64,000 nucleotides of DNA, taken from contig NZ_JAAEDI010000015.1 of assembly GCF_018129025.1 (NCBI RefSeq), positions 105,363 through 169,362 of the forward strand. Reading direction: 5' to 3'. The notes below the pieces were generated by a model. That model was not told the DNA's origin and made no database searches. It saw only the letters and a program-made list of their open reading frames with translations. The DNA comes from Neoroseomonas terrae (GTDB lineage: Bacteria; Pseudomonadota; Alphaproteobacteria; Acetobacterales; Acetobacteraceae). Shown piece after piece: positions 51,820 through 62,045 of the stretch. Every line of letters starts with the position of its first letter. Positions within the stretch are counted from its first letter, which is position 1. The position numbers and the translations under genes are program-made.

Positions 51820-53583
51820 CTAGAAGCTCTGGCTCACGCCGATCATGATCGTCGCCTGGCCGTAACCCGTGTCGGGCTGCTTCGTGGTCTGGCTGGCGTA
51901 ATAGATCTGGGCGATGCCCGTCAGCCCGCGCCCGAGCTGGTGCGAGATCCCGGCGGTGAGGTAGAGCGCGTCGAGCGAAGGGTCGTTGCCGTACTCGCTG
52001 CGGCCGTACTGCACGCTCGCGGTCACCGCGGTCTCGGTCGAGACCGCGTGCGTCCAGGAGATACCGCCATAGTAGCCGGTGGATTTCGCGATGATCGTCC
52101 CCGGCATCGCCGAGACCGGGGTCTGCTCCTGGTAGTAGGCGAACAGGCTGACGCTGTCGCGCGGCCAGCTGAAGGTGAGCGCGACGCTGCCGTTCTTGAT
52201 GCGGTAGAGCCCGCTGGTCGACGGGAAGAAGGGGTTGGCATAGAGGACCGGCGCGCCAGTCTGCGCATCGATCGGGTTGCCCAGCCGGTCGAGCGTCGTG
52301 GTCGCCAGCAGGTCCTGTCCTATCGTGGCGGAGGTCCCCAGCCGCTCGATGTAGCTCGCGGTCAGGCGCGTATAGGCGCCGAGCTGGATGCCGGCCTCGA
52401 GCGACGGTGAGTCGAAGCCGCCGCGATGCCCGTAGCGCGCCACCAGGTAACTCTCCGGCGTCGGTGTCAGCCGCACCCCGACCGACCAGATGGCGTCATT
52501 GATGCGCTGCGGGGCGGTACCGCCATACTCGATGCTCTCGTAGCCGCCCTCGAGCAGCACGGCGATCGTCGGCAGGATGGCGTAGCGACCCTCCAGCGCC
52601 GCCACGAAGACATGCGCGTCGTCATACACGCCGTCGCCGATGAAGGCGGTGCCGTCCACCCGCGCCTGCAGCGCCAGCCGCCCGAGGTCCTCGCCCGACC
52701 GCACGACGACATAGCCGCGGTTGGCGATGTAATCATCGTCGTTGAAGAACGGCTGCGCGGTGCCGGGTGCGAAAGTATTCGTGCCGGTCTGGCTGGAATA
52801 CTGAAACACGTAGCCGATCTGGGCTGTCGCAAGGCTGCCGAAGCGATGCACGTAGTAAGGCGAGGCCGAGAAATTGTAGTACTGGACCTGGTTGTCGCGC
52901 TGTGCGTTCTGCGCCGTGCCCGGCGCGAAGCCCCCCGTGGCGGTGCCGACCGAGGCGGAACCCCGGATGTCGAGGAACAGCGCGCCCGGCACCAGCTCGG
53001 CGAGGACCTGTCCCGAACCGATCTGGGACACGGTGTTCTGGTCCGAGTAGTGGGCATATAGCCGTACGTTCGGCGTGTAGCTCAGCGTCGCGCGGACCCG
53101 CGCCGTCGCGCCGTCGACGACGATGCCCGGCACGATCTCCAGGAAGACGTCCGCGCGCGGATCGTGCCGAGCCTGATAGACATTGTTGGTCGCGCCGCCG
53201 AACAGGCCGATGCTGGGCGTCACCGTCCAGGCACGCGTTGCGGCTTCAGGCTCGGCGCCGCTGAACGTCGCGCCGAAGGGCCCGAGCCGCACCGGCGCCG
53301 CCACCGCGGCACCCCCCACGGGGTCGCCGAGCGACCCGCCGCCGATTGGCGCCCCGACGGGCCCTGCCGGGACGGCCGCGCCGGTTTCGGCTGCCATGCC
53401 CGCGGCGGGTGAAGCCGGGGTTGCGGGCGTGCCGGCGGTCGCCGGCGTGCCGATGGTCGCCACGCCGGATCCGGTGTCCTGTGCATGCAGCGACACGGGG
53501 GCGAGCAGCGCGGCCGCGACGGCCGCACCTTGCCATCGCAACGGTGCCACTGGGCTAGGCTGCCTCGGGGCTTGGTTGGCCAT
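51820..53583 (-). CDS. XrtA/PEP-CTERM-associated outer-membrane beta-barrel protein
   Basis: A 587-residue protein with a signal peptide (ending SLHAQ), a Gly/Ala/Pro-rich linker to residue 90, then a long beta-barrel of alternating strands (PSIGLFGGATNNVYQARHDP, TLSYTPNVRLYAHYSDQNTV) ending IMIGVSQSF with a terminal Phe, the outer-membrane assembly signature. It matches the TIGR03016 proteins of exosortase loci, possibly the secretin-like or barrel partner of Wza for polymer release. ATG 53583 has GGAG upstream and overlaps the upstream gene by 29 bases. Confidence 0.9.
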   Translation of the reverse strand: MANQAPRQPSPVAPLRWQGAAVAAALLAPVSLHAQDTGSGVATIGTPATAGTPATPASPAAGMAAETGAAVPAGPVGAPIGGGSLGDPVGGAAVAAPVRLGPFGATFSGAEPEAATRAWTVTPSIGLFGGATNNVYQARHDPRADVFLEIVPGIVVDGATARVRATLSYTPNVRLYAHYSDQNTVSQIGSGQVLAELVPGALFLDIRGSASVGTATGGFAPGTAQNAQRDNQVQYYNFSASPYYVHRFGSLATAQIGYVFQYSSQTGTNTFAPGTAQPFFNDDDYIANRGYVVVRSGEDLGRLALQARVDGTAFIGDGVYDDAHVFVAALEGRYAILPTIAVLLEGGYESIEYGGTAPQRINDAIWSVGVRLTPTPESYLVARYGHRGGFDSPSLEAGIQLGAYTRLTASYIERLGTSATIGQDLLATTTLDRLGNPIDAQTGAPVLYANPFFPSTSGLYRIKNGSVALTFSWPRDSVSLFAYYQEQTPVSAMPGTIIAKSTGYYGGISWTHAVSTETAVTASVQYGRSEYGNDPSLDALYLTAGISHQLGRGLTGIAQIYYASQTTKQPDTGYGQATIMIGVSQSF

Positions 53584-54457
53584 TATAGGCTCCATGGGCG
53601 CCGAAGCTGTCGTTCACGGTCAGTCCCGCCCGGTTCAGCAGCAGGCGGATGTCCGGGCAGGCCTCGATGACGTCGAGCGCGGCCTCGACCTCGTTGCGCT
53701 GCGTCTTCTCAGCGAGCACCACCAGCACGATCTGGCCGGCGATCGGCGCCATGGCTCCGGCATCCGCGGCGGCCAGCGCCGGCGGCATGTCCAGGATGAT
53801 GAGATGGTCGGGGAAGGCGGCGGCGATCTGCCGCACCGCCGCCGCCAGCGCATCGGCGCCCGGTGCCTCCCCGGCGCCGGGCAGCCCATCATTGGTCAGC
53901 ACCGACAGCCGCGGGATCGCGGTACGGCACAGCAGCGTGGCCGGGGCGAGCGATGGCGACGCCGCCAGCGCCCGCAGCCCCGGCGTCCCGCCAAGGCCCA
54001 GCATCTCCCCGAGTGACCCGCGACGGCCATCCGCATCGATCAGCAGCACCGGTGCGGCGACGCCCTCGGCGATGGCTGCGGCGACGTTCAGCGAGGTGAA
54101 GGTCTTCCCCTCGCCCGGCGCCGCGCTGGTGACCATCACGACGCGGGCGCAGCGCGGATCGCCCGGCGGCAGCGCAGGAATGCCGCGCAGCAGCTGATGG
54201 CGAACCAGTTCGATCTCCTCGGCCAGGCGCGACCGACCCTCGCCCCGCGGCCGCGGCAGCAGCCCGGCGTGCTCGAGTTCGGCCTGGCTGACGACCGGCC
54301 GGGTATCGCCTTCGGGCGACGCCGGCGCAGGCGCAGGCGCCGGCGGTGGCGGCGCGATGGGATCGGGCGCGATGGCCGCACGAGCGCCGGTGGGCCGTTC
54401 CTCGGCCTCATGCAACGCCTCGACGGCGCGCTCGACAAGGTGCGCACGTCCGGTCAT
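53555..54457 (-). CDS. XrtA-associated BY-kinase-like ATPase without tyrosine tail
   Basis: A 300-residue P-loop protein of the exosortase-linked tyrosine-kinase-like group (TIGR03018). N-terminal Pro/Ala-rich region (residues 20-60), then ARVVMVTSAAPGEGKTFTSL (Walker A), LLIDADGRRGSLGEMLGLGG (Walker A' Asp), LIILDMPPALAAADAGAMA and QIVLVVLAEKTQRNEVEAAL. BY-kinases usually end in a tyrosine cluster that is autophosphorylated; here the C terminus GAHGAYNGQPSPEAA has a single Tyr. It works with the chain-length protein upstream (ATGA overlap) to set polymer length, possibly as an ATPase only. Confidence 0.9.
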   Translation of the reverse strand: MTGRAHLVERAVEALHEAEERPTGARAAIAPDPIAPPPPAPAPAPASPEGDTRPVVSQAELEHAGLLPRPRGEGRSRLAEEIELVRHQLLRGIPALPPGDPRCARVVMVTSAAPGEGKTFTSLNVAAAIAEGVAAPVLLIDADGRRGSLGEMLGLGGTPGLRALAASPSLAPATLLCRTAIPRLSVLTNDGLPGAGEAPGADALAAAVRQIAAAFPDHLIILDMPPALAAADAGAMAPIAGQIVLVVLAEKTQRNEVEAALDVIEACPDIRLLLNRAGLTVNDSFGAHGAYNGQPSPEAA

Positions 54458-55926
54458 GCGATGAACCTCGCCATCAGACCGCTGCCGCCGATCACCCCTC
54501 CGCAGGCGAGCAACAGGAGTGCGACCCCGCTTGCAAAGGCCGCCGTATCCGCCGCGTGGCGCTTCGGCCTTGCATCGGACACCACGCCCAGGACAGGCAG
54601 GCCGATCCGCCGCAGCTCGCCCGGCGTGTAGAAGGCGCCGTCGAGCTGCACCAGCAGCACGGCGAGCCCCACCCCGGCAGCGAGCCCGACGACCAGCACG
54701 GCCGCCGCCATCAGCCCGCGCTTCGGCGCGACCGGCAGGGTCGGCACCGTCGGCGGATCGATGATCTCCACCTTGGCGCGCTCGGCGCTGGTGCGCGCGG
54801 CCTCGCCGATCTGGATGGACTCGCGGCGCGCCAGCAGTTCCTCATAGTTGCGGCGCATCACCGTGTAGTCGCGGTCGAGGGCGAGGAACTCCGCCTGCAC
54901 GCCCGGCGCATTGCGGGCCATGTCGGTCAGCCGCTCCAGCTCCAGTTCGCCGTCGCGCACCTGGCGTTCCAGCGAGGCGACCGCCGCTTCGGCATCAACG
55001 AGCTGCAGCGCATGCTGCTGCTGCTCCTGGGACGGCCGGGCGGGCGCGGCGCCGGTATCGGCCGGGCGCGGCGCCGCGCGGGCCGCCGCGAGCTGATTGC
55101 GCGCGGCGATCACGTCCGGATGCTGGTCGGTATAGCGCAGCCGCAGCTCGCGCAGCCGGCGTTCGGCGTCGGCCGCCTGGGCGCTGATGCCACCGCGGCG
55201 CGCGACGGCCGGCGCTTCGGCGATCTGCTGCTTCAGCAGGTCGCGGCGGGTGATGGCGTCCTCCAGCTCGCCGCGAAGCTGCTGCAGCCGGCTGCGGATG
55301 GCATCGAGCCGCGGCACGTTGCCATCGAGCGCGAGCAGGTCGGCATAGCGTGCCTGGAAATCGGCCCGCCGGCGCTCCGCTTCGCGAAGCTGCTGCTCAT
55401 AGGAGGCGATCTGCCGCGCGACGAAGCTGCGGGCATTCTCCATCTGGCGGCGATCCGTGCCGGTCGCTGCCTCCGCGAACAGCGTCAGCACGGCCTGCAC
55501 CACGTCCTTGGCCATCTGCGGGTCGGTGTCGCGGTACTCGATGGTGAACAGGTTGCGCGTCGACGGCGTCAGCCGGATGTCGGTCATCAGCCGCAGGACC
55601 ATTCCCTCCTGCGCGTCCGGGGTGGCAGCGCGCAGGTCGAGCCCCGTGCGCGCGATGATGCGCTCCACATTGGGCCGGCTGAGCAGCGTGCGCTGGAGCA
55701 TCTCCACCTGGCCGGCCGGCGTCGGGTCGATGGCAATGCCGCGCAGGACGGTGCCAAGCAGCGCGTCAGGGTCGGCATAGATGCGCGCCTGCGCCTGATA
55801 GCGGTTCGGCATGAGCTGCACGGCGGTCCAGCCGAGCGTGCAGACCAGCCACGCGAGGGCGAGCGCTTTCCAGCGGTGCCGCCATCCGGCCGCCGCGTGG
55901 CGCTTGATAAGAGCGTGCATCTCCAT
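54454..55926 (-). CDS. XrtA system polysaccharide chain-length determinant (Wzc/GNVR type)
   Basis: A 490-residue inner-membrane co-polymerase. N-terminal TM (WKALALAWLVCTLGW, residues 19-36), periplasmic Wzz domain with PNRYQAQARIYADPDALLG, a long coiled coil (160-365, including AVASLERQVRDGELELERL) and a C-terminal TM around residue 410 (RGLMAAAVLVVGLAAGVGLA); a last hydrophobic stretch is at 465-485. Pattern of the TIGR03007 family in exosortase loci. The kinase domain is separate (next gene). Three bases follow the exporter stop. Confidence 0.92.
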   Translation of the reverse strand: MEMHALIKRHAAAGWRHRWKALALAWLVCTLGWTAVQLMPNRYQAQARIYADPDALLGTVLRGIAIDPTPAGQVEMLQRTLLSRPNVERIIARTGLDLRAATPDAQEGMVLRLMTDIRLTPSTRNLFTIEYRDTDPQMAKDVVQAVLTLFAEAATGTDRRQMENARSFVARQIASYEQQLREAERRRADFQARYADLLALDGNVPRLDAIRSRLQQLRGELEDAITRRDLLKQQIAEAPAVARRGGISAQAADAERRLRELRLRYTDQHPDVIAARNQLAAARAAPRPADTGAAPARPSQEQQQHALQLVDAEAAVASLERQVRDGELELERLTDMARNAPGVQAEFLALDRDYTVMRRNYEELLARRESIQIGEAARTSAERAKVEIIDPPTVPTLPVAPKRGLMAAAVLVVGLAAGVGLAVLLVQLDGAFYTPGELRRIGLPVLGVVSDARPKRHAADTAAFASGVALLLLACGGVIGGSGLMARFIA

Positions 55927-55929
55927 GGA

Positions 55930-56562
55930 TCAGAACCACGCCTGGGGGATCAGCAGCGTGTCGCCCGGTCGCATCGGCACGTCCTGCGACATGTCGCCAT
56001 CCCGCAGCAGGTCGTTGAGCCGCACGCGCTGGACCGTGCGGGTGCCGTCCGGCCCGGCGCGACGCACCAGCTCCGCCCGGTTGCCAGCGGCGTAGCGCGT
56101 CAATCCGCGTGCGGTGATCATCACGTCGAGGAGCGTCATGCCTTCGCGATAGGGCATGGCGCGGGGCTCCGTGGCCTCACCGATCACGCGGATCTGGCTC
56201 TCTGGCGCGCCCACGAAACTGCGCACCATCACCGTCACATTGGGTTCGACGACATAGCGACGAAGCCGTGTCTCGAGCTCGCGCGCCAGCACGGTCGGCG
56301 TCTTGCCCGCGGCTTGGACGTCCGGAACCAGCGGAATGGACAGCCGCCCATCGGGCCGGACGGGCAGCGCCGTCGCGCTGAGGTCGGGCGCGAGGTGGAC
56401 GAAGATATCGAGGGTGTCACCCGGACCGATCACGTAGGTCGGCGCCGCTGCCACGGAAGGGGCGGCAGGCAATGCCGTCTCGCGCGGCTCCGCACAGGCC
56501 GCTGGCAGTAGGAGCAACGCCACGAGGAATGGGTGAAAGCGACGGGACCGGTGTGCGGACAT
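55930..56562 (-). CDS. Polysaccharide export lipoprotein (Wza-like), XrtA type
   Basis: A 210-residue outer-membrane export protein. Signal peptide with lipobox LLPAAC, Cys acylation predicted at about residue 23. Poly_export domain YVIGPGDTLDIFVHLAPDLS, then SLBB-like RRYVVEPNVTVMVRSFVG, IRVIGEATEPRAMPYREGMT and the end MRPGDTLLIPQAWF, as in the TIGR03027 group. Start at ATG 56562; the frame is open to 56622 but the lipoprotein signal requires the shorter form. First gene of the leftward nine-gene XrtA operon. Forms the outer-membrane channel for polymer export. Confidence 0.93.
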   Translation of the reverse strand: MSAHRSRRFHPFLVALLLLPAACAEPRETALPAAPSVAAAPTYVIGPGDTLDIFVHLAPDLSATALPVRPDGRLSIPLVPDVQAAGKTPTVLARELETRLRRYVVEPNVTVMVRSFVGAPESQIRVIGEATEPRAMPYREGMTLLDVMITARGLTRYAAGNRAELVRRAGPDGTRTVQRVRLNDLLRDGDMSQDVPMRPGDTLLIPQAWF

Positions 56563-56989
56563 GACGGGGGGGACTCCGCGGCGCCTGCGGGGTGATCTGT
56601 GACCCAGATCGCTGCGTCGCATGATGTTTCTTAGCCGGATCGTATGGCGGCGATCGATAGAAAATCAACAACGACGATGGCCAGATAGTGAGAAAGGGAT
56701 CAAATTCGGCGGTACAATTATTAGTTGTTGCCTGATCAACCATTCGGCGAGCACCGACCGAATACGCGTCATGAGGGAATGCCAGCTCGGTGATCTACTT
56801 AAAGTAGTGAGTAATGGCATGGAAATTTTTGGTTGCTTAGTGATCGGCTTTATCTTCATTCTGAAGCGGTTTCGTTGGTGTGATGAAAATAAGGCCGTCG
56901 CATCAATTTTGTTTCGTTCCGTGCATGGGGGCCCTGGGGTCGTCGCCGCTTCGCGCTGCGACGGCGAGAGCAGTTGCAGGAGAGCGTTC
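56563..56989. promoter_or_regulatory. AT-rich divergent promoter region between the two XrtA operons
   Basis: 427 bases between the leftward exporter operon and the rightward sugar transferase. From about 56630 to 56930 the sequence is strongly AT-rich, unlike the rest of the window, and its long open frame has no protein-like content. I searched it for sigma-54 sites because PrsR is encoded nearby: TGGCAT occurs at 56814-56819 with a TTGC too far downstream, so no convincing -24/-12 pair. The region must hold both divergent promoters. Confidence 0.55.
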
Positions 56990-58198
56990 ATGGCCGAACG
57001 GACTGGCTCCATGGGGGGCGTTGCGCGCTTTTTGTGGGTGGCTGCCGAAGCCGGGGCAGGGCTGCTATCGCTGTTGACTGCATCGGGCCTGGCCCCGGCG
57101 ATCCGCTTCGGCATGCAGGCGGACCTATGGGTGGGCGCCTGCATGGGCACGGTGCATCTGCTGGTGACATCCCGCACACCGGGCTTGCGCGATACCGGGT
57201 GGCAGCGGCAGGTCGTCGGCGTGCTGCTGGCCGGCGCCGTGCTGCTCGCTGCCTCCTGGTTCGGTCGCGGGGCGATCGATGCGCGGTCGCTGGGCACAGC
57301 GCTGTCTGCCTTCGTGGTGTTCCGCGTCGCCGCCGGCGTCGCCGGGCTCGTCCTCGCCACGCTGGCCGATCTCCAGGCAGGGCCTGCGCTACCGCTTCCG
57401 CGGCCTGCCACCGGCTTCATTCAGCACTTCGCCGTCGCCGACACGCCGCGGCGCGAGGCCATCATGGCGATGAGCGGGCAGACGATCCGTCGCGGCGAGG
57501 TTCCCGCCATCGGTAGCGGCCCCGGTGGGCCGGGCCTGCAGAACTGGCTCGACATGGACAGTTTGCCGGCCGACTGGCTCGACGGCAGCGGTGCGCTCGG
57601 TGAGACACGATCGGCCGCCGTCGTCCGGCGCAGCTTCGACATCCTGGCTTCCGGTGGTCTGTTCCTTCTCACGCTGCCGTTGCTGCTGTTGACGGCGCTG
57701 GCGATCCGGCTCGAGAGCCGCGGGCCGGTGCTCTACCGGCAGGAACGCGTCGGCCTGAACGGCCGCGTCTTCACGCTATTCAAGTTCCGCAGCATGACGG
57801 TCGACGCCGAGGCCGGCGGCACCGCTATATGGGCGGTGCCGCAGGATCCGCGCGTGACGCGCGTCGGCCGTTTCATCCGCCTGACGCGCATCGACGAGAT
57901 CCCGCAGGTGCTGAACGTGCTGCGCGGCGACATGGCTTTCATCGGCCCGCGCCCCGAACGGCCGGTCTTCGTCGCGCAGCTCGAACGCGCCATTCCGCGC
58001 TACGCCGACCGTGCCACGGTACGACCCGGCATCACCGGCTGGGCGCAGGTCCGCTATCGCTACGGCGCTTCGGTCGAGGATGCGCGGATGAAGCTCGGCT
58101 ACGACCTCTACTACATCCGCCACCGCAGCCTCGCGCTCGATCTGCGCATCCTCGCCGCCACGGTCCGCGTGGTGTTGCTGCAGGAGGGATCCCGGTGA
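56990..58198 (+). CDS. XrtA system initiating sugar transferase (polyprenyl glycosylphosphotransferase)
   Basis: A 402-residue membrane enzyme of the TIGR03013 group. It starts polymer synthesis by moving a sugar-1-phosphate to undecaprenyl phosphate. N-terminal hydrophobic region (residues 10-130, about four helices), TM near 215 (ILASGGLFLLTLPLLLLTAL), then the catalytic bacterial sugar transferase domain: LYRQERVGLNGRVFTLFKFR, SMTVDAEAG, TRIDEIPQVLNVLRGDMAFI (with the Asp-Glu pair), GPRPERPVF and RPGITGWAQVRYRYG. ATG 56990 follows GCAGGAGAG. The frame open to 56621 is not coding upstream. A repeat follows 97 bases after the stop. Confidence 0.93.
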   Translation: MAERTGSMGGVARFLWVAAEAGAGLLSLLTASGLAPAIRFGMQADLWVGACMGTVHLLVTSRTPGLRDTGWQRQVVGVLLAGAVLLAASWFGRGAIDARSLGTALSAFVVFRVAAGVAGLVLATLADLQAGPALPLPRPATGFIQHFAVADTPRREAIMAMSGQTIRRGEVPAIGSGPGGPGLQNWLDMDSLPADWLDGSGALGETRSAAVVRRSFDILASGGLFLLTLPLLLLTALAIRLESRGPVLYRQERVGLNGRVFTLFKFRSMTVDAEAGGTAIWAVPQDPRVTRVGRFIRLTRIDEIPQVLNVLRGDMAFIGPRPERPVFVAQLERAIPRYADRATVRPGITGWAQVRYRYGASVEDARMKLGYDLYYIRHRSLALDLRILAATVRVVLLQEGSR

Positions 58199-58294
58199 GA
58201 CGCGGCCCGACGCCGGCAGCGGCCCGCGCCGCCACCCGGCCAAGCGTGCCGGATACCGCCGTGGTTGCGGGCTGCATTCGTGCGAAGGTTGGAT

Positions 58295-58528
58295 CGGAGA
58301 CGGGCTCTGCGCCTCTCCGAACCTCACCTCACCAGGCCACCGATGGCATGGACCGCCGCGATTTGGCGCCGGCCGCGAAGGCCAATTCTGCCGATCTCAA
58401 AACCCTTCCGTGCGCACAGCCGTATGACGGCGACGTTCCGACCCTGCGAGCTCTGCGCCACATCAACGTTTGCAAAGGCCCTTCGGCCTTTGCCGGGGAA
58501 GGGTTCGGGAAGGGGCAGAGCCCCTTCC
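58295..58528 (-). repeat. Interspersed intergenic repeat, copy 5 (subfamily B)
   Basis: Left hairpin 58295-58319 (CGGAGACGGGC...GCGCCTCTCCG), internal stem-loop 58472-58493 with arms GCAAAGGCC and GGCCTTTGC, right hairpin GGAAGGGGC/AGA/GCCCCTTCC (58508-58528). It aligns with copy 3 throughout, including the sequence after the right hairpin (TGATCCGGCCGCT), so homology extends slightly past it. It splits the sugar transferase from prsK. The remaining 100 bases before prsK hold no gene. Confidence 0.82.
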
Positions 58529-58628
58529 TGATCCGGCCGCTGCGCCCAATCCTCGCGCATATTGGTGCGGGCTGGTGCGGGCACCGGCGCACATCCGCAC
58601 GGCTCCCGGTGCTCCGTCGGCGCGTGCC

Positions 58629-60643
58629 ATGGAGGTGACGGCACCGCCGCTGCTCCATGCCGGCGCCATGGTGGTGGCCTTTGCCTGCGCCGCCCTGATC
58701 CTGCTGACCGGGCGGGGCCGGCACGCGCTGTTGCCGGCGCTCGTCGCCGGCGTGGTCGGGCTCTGGTCGCTCGGGCGCGTCTTCGCCGTGCCGGCCCATC
58801 CGACCGGACTGCCGCTGCTGCTCGACCTGACGCGCGATCTCGTCTGCATTGCCCTGCTGCTCGCGCTCACCCTGCGCTTCCGTGGCAGCAGGGCGCGCCG
58901 GCAGGTGCAGGCTTTCGCGGCCGGGGGTGGTCTCCTGGCCGGGCTCGCCCTGCTCTTGGCCGCAGCCGCGCCGCAGGTCGGCAGCGACCTTCTCGCCCGG
59001 CTCGGCCTCACCCTCATCGTCCTGCTCGCCGCCGAGAACCTGTACCGCAACGTGCGGGAACCGCTGCGCTGGCATGTTGTCCTGCCCGCCATCGCCATCG
59101 GCGGCATCGCCGCCTTCGACCTGCTGGTGCATGCGGAGGCAGCCTTGTCCGGCAGCCTTTCGGGCGACGGTGATGCGGCCCGCTCGGCAATCGCCGCGCT
59201 CGCGATGCCGCTGCTGCTGCTCGGCGTGCTGCGCGATCGGCGCCTCGGGCGTGATGCGCCTGTCTCCCGCGATGCCGTCTTCCACGGCGCGACGCTCATC
59301 GTCGCCGGCGCTTTGCTCACCGTGGTGGGCGTGGCGGGGGAGGCATTGCGCCACCTCGGGCCCGCCTGGGCGCCGGTGTTGCGGACGGTACTGCTCGGCG
59401 CGGCGGGCATTGGCCTCGTGCTGGCGCTGGCCACCGCCTCGTTCCGGTCCCGCCTGCGCAGCCTGGTGGTCGATCACTTCCAGCGCCTCCGCTTCGACTA
59501 CCGGCGCGAGTGGCAGCGCTGCGCCGGCACGCTCTCGACCCCCGACAACGAGATGCCGGCGGGCCTGCGCGCCATCCGCGCCATCGCGGACGCCGTGGAT
59601 GCTCCGGCCGGCGTGCTGCTGCTGCGCGGGCAGGGTTCGGTCGCCCTGGAATGGGCGCGGTCGTGGAACCGGCCGGCCTGTACCCTCGATGGGGATTTCG
59701 CGCGCGACTTCGGCATCAGCGTCGCCGCGCGGCCGCAGGTCGCGGTGCTCGACCCCGTCACACCGGCGGGGTTGCGCAACGCCTTCGGGCCGTTGTGGCT
59801 CGTCGTGCCCTTGCTGCACGACCGGCTGGGCCTGACCGGCGCGGTACTGCTGGCTTCGCCGCGCGCGCCCTTCCTGCTGGATCGCGAGGCCTTCGACCTG
59901 CTGCGCACCCTGGCGCGGGAGGTCGCGATGTTCCTCGCCGAGCACGCCGCGGCCGAGCGGCTCGCCGAACAGCGCCGCGTGCAGGGCTATGCGCGGCAAT
60001 TCGCCTTCGTCGCGCATGACGTGAAGGCGGTGGCGAGCCAGCTCTCGATGCTGCTCGCCAATGCCGAGGAGAACATCGCCAACGCGGAGTTCCAGCGCGA
60101 CATGCTGGTGACGGTGCGCGCCTCGGCCGACCGCATCCGCGGCCTGATCACGCGGCTGTCAGCGCCGGAGGACGCGGCGCCGGCAACGCCGACTGCGGCC
60201 GATGCGCCGGCGCGGCTGCGTGCCCTGGCAGCATCGCGCCGCCATCCGGTGCGCATCGAGCAGGAGGGTGTCGCCGCCCCGGTGGCCATGACGCCGGATG
60301 CCTTCGACAGCGCCCTCGGCCATCTGCTGGACAACGCGATCGACGCCTCGGTGCCCGACCAGCCGGTGCGCATCCGCCTGCGCTGGCAGCAGCATCGCGT
60401 GGCGATCGACGTCACCGACCGCGGGACCGGCATGAGCCCGGAATTCATCCGCGACGAGCTGTTCCGTCCGCTCGGCACGACCAAGCAGGACGGTAGCGGC
60501 ATCGGCACCTGGCAGGCGCGGGAACTGCTGCGCGAGGCGGGTGGCGACCTGACGGTGCTGAGCAGGCCAGGCGTCGGCACGACGATGCGCCTGACGCTCG
60601 CGACGACCGCGCGGGCCGAAGCCGCTGTGCTGGAGGACCGCGC

Positions 60644-60647
<4 letters not shown>
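58629..60647 (+). CDS. prsK: Sensor histidine kinase PrsK (PEP-CTERM system)
   Basis: A 672-residue membrane histidine kinase. N-terminal block of about eight to ten transmembrane helices (residues 10-270), a GAF-like sensor region (310-430; RAIRAIADAVDAPAGVLLL, PLWLVVPLLHDRLGLTGAV), an H-box RQFAFVAHDVKAVASQLSM with His463, N-box HLLDNAIDASV, and ATP-lid boxes DRGTGMSPEF and GSGIGTWQARELL. Matches the PrsK family that pairs with PrsR in exosortase A loci. The signal is unknown. Four-base overlap with prsR. Confidence 0.93.
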
Positions 60648-62032
<1,385 letters not shown>

Positions 62033-62045
62033 CAGGAGGCGACGC

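Noticed and set aside
54346..56511. Plus-strand ORF of 721 codons opposite the chain-length and exporter genes
   Set aside because: The minus strand has clear Wzz, BY-kinase and Wza motifs with tight coupling; the plus frame has none.
56814..56847. Possible sigma-54 promoter (TGGCAT ... TTGC) before the sugar transferase
   Set aside because: Distance between GG and GC is not ten bases, so it fails the RpoN spacing rule.
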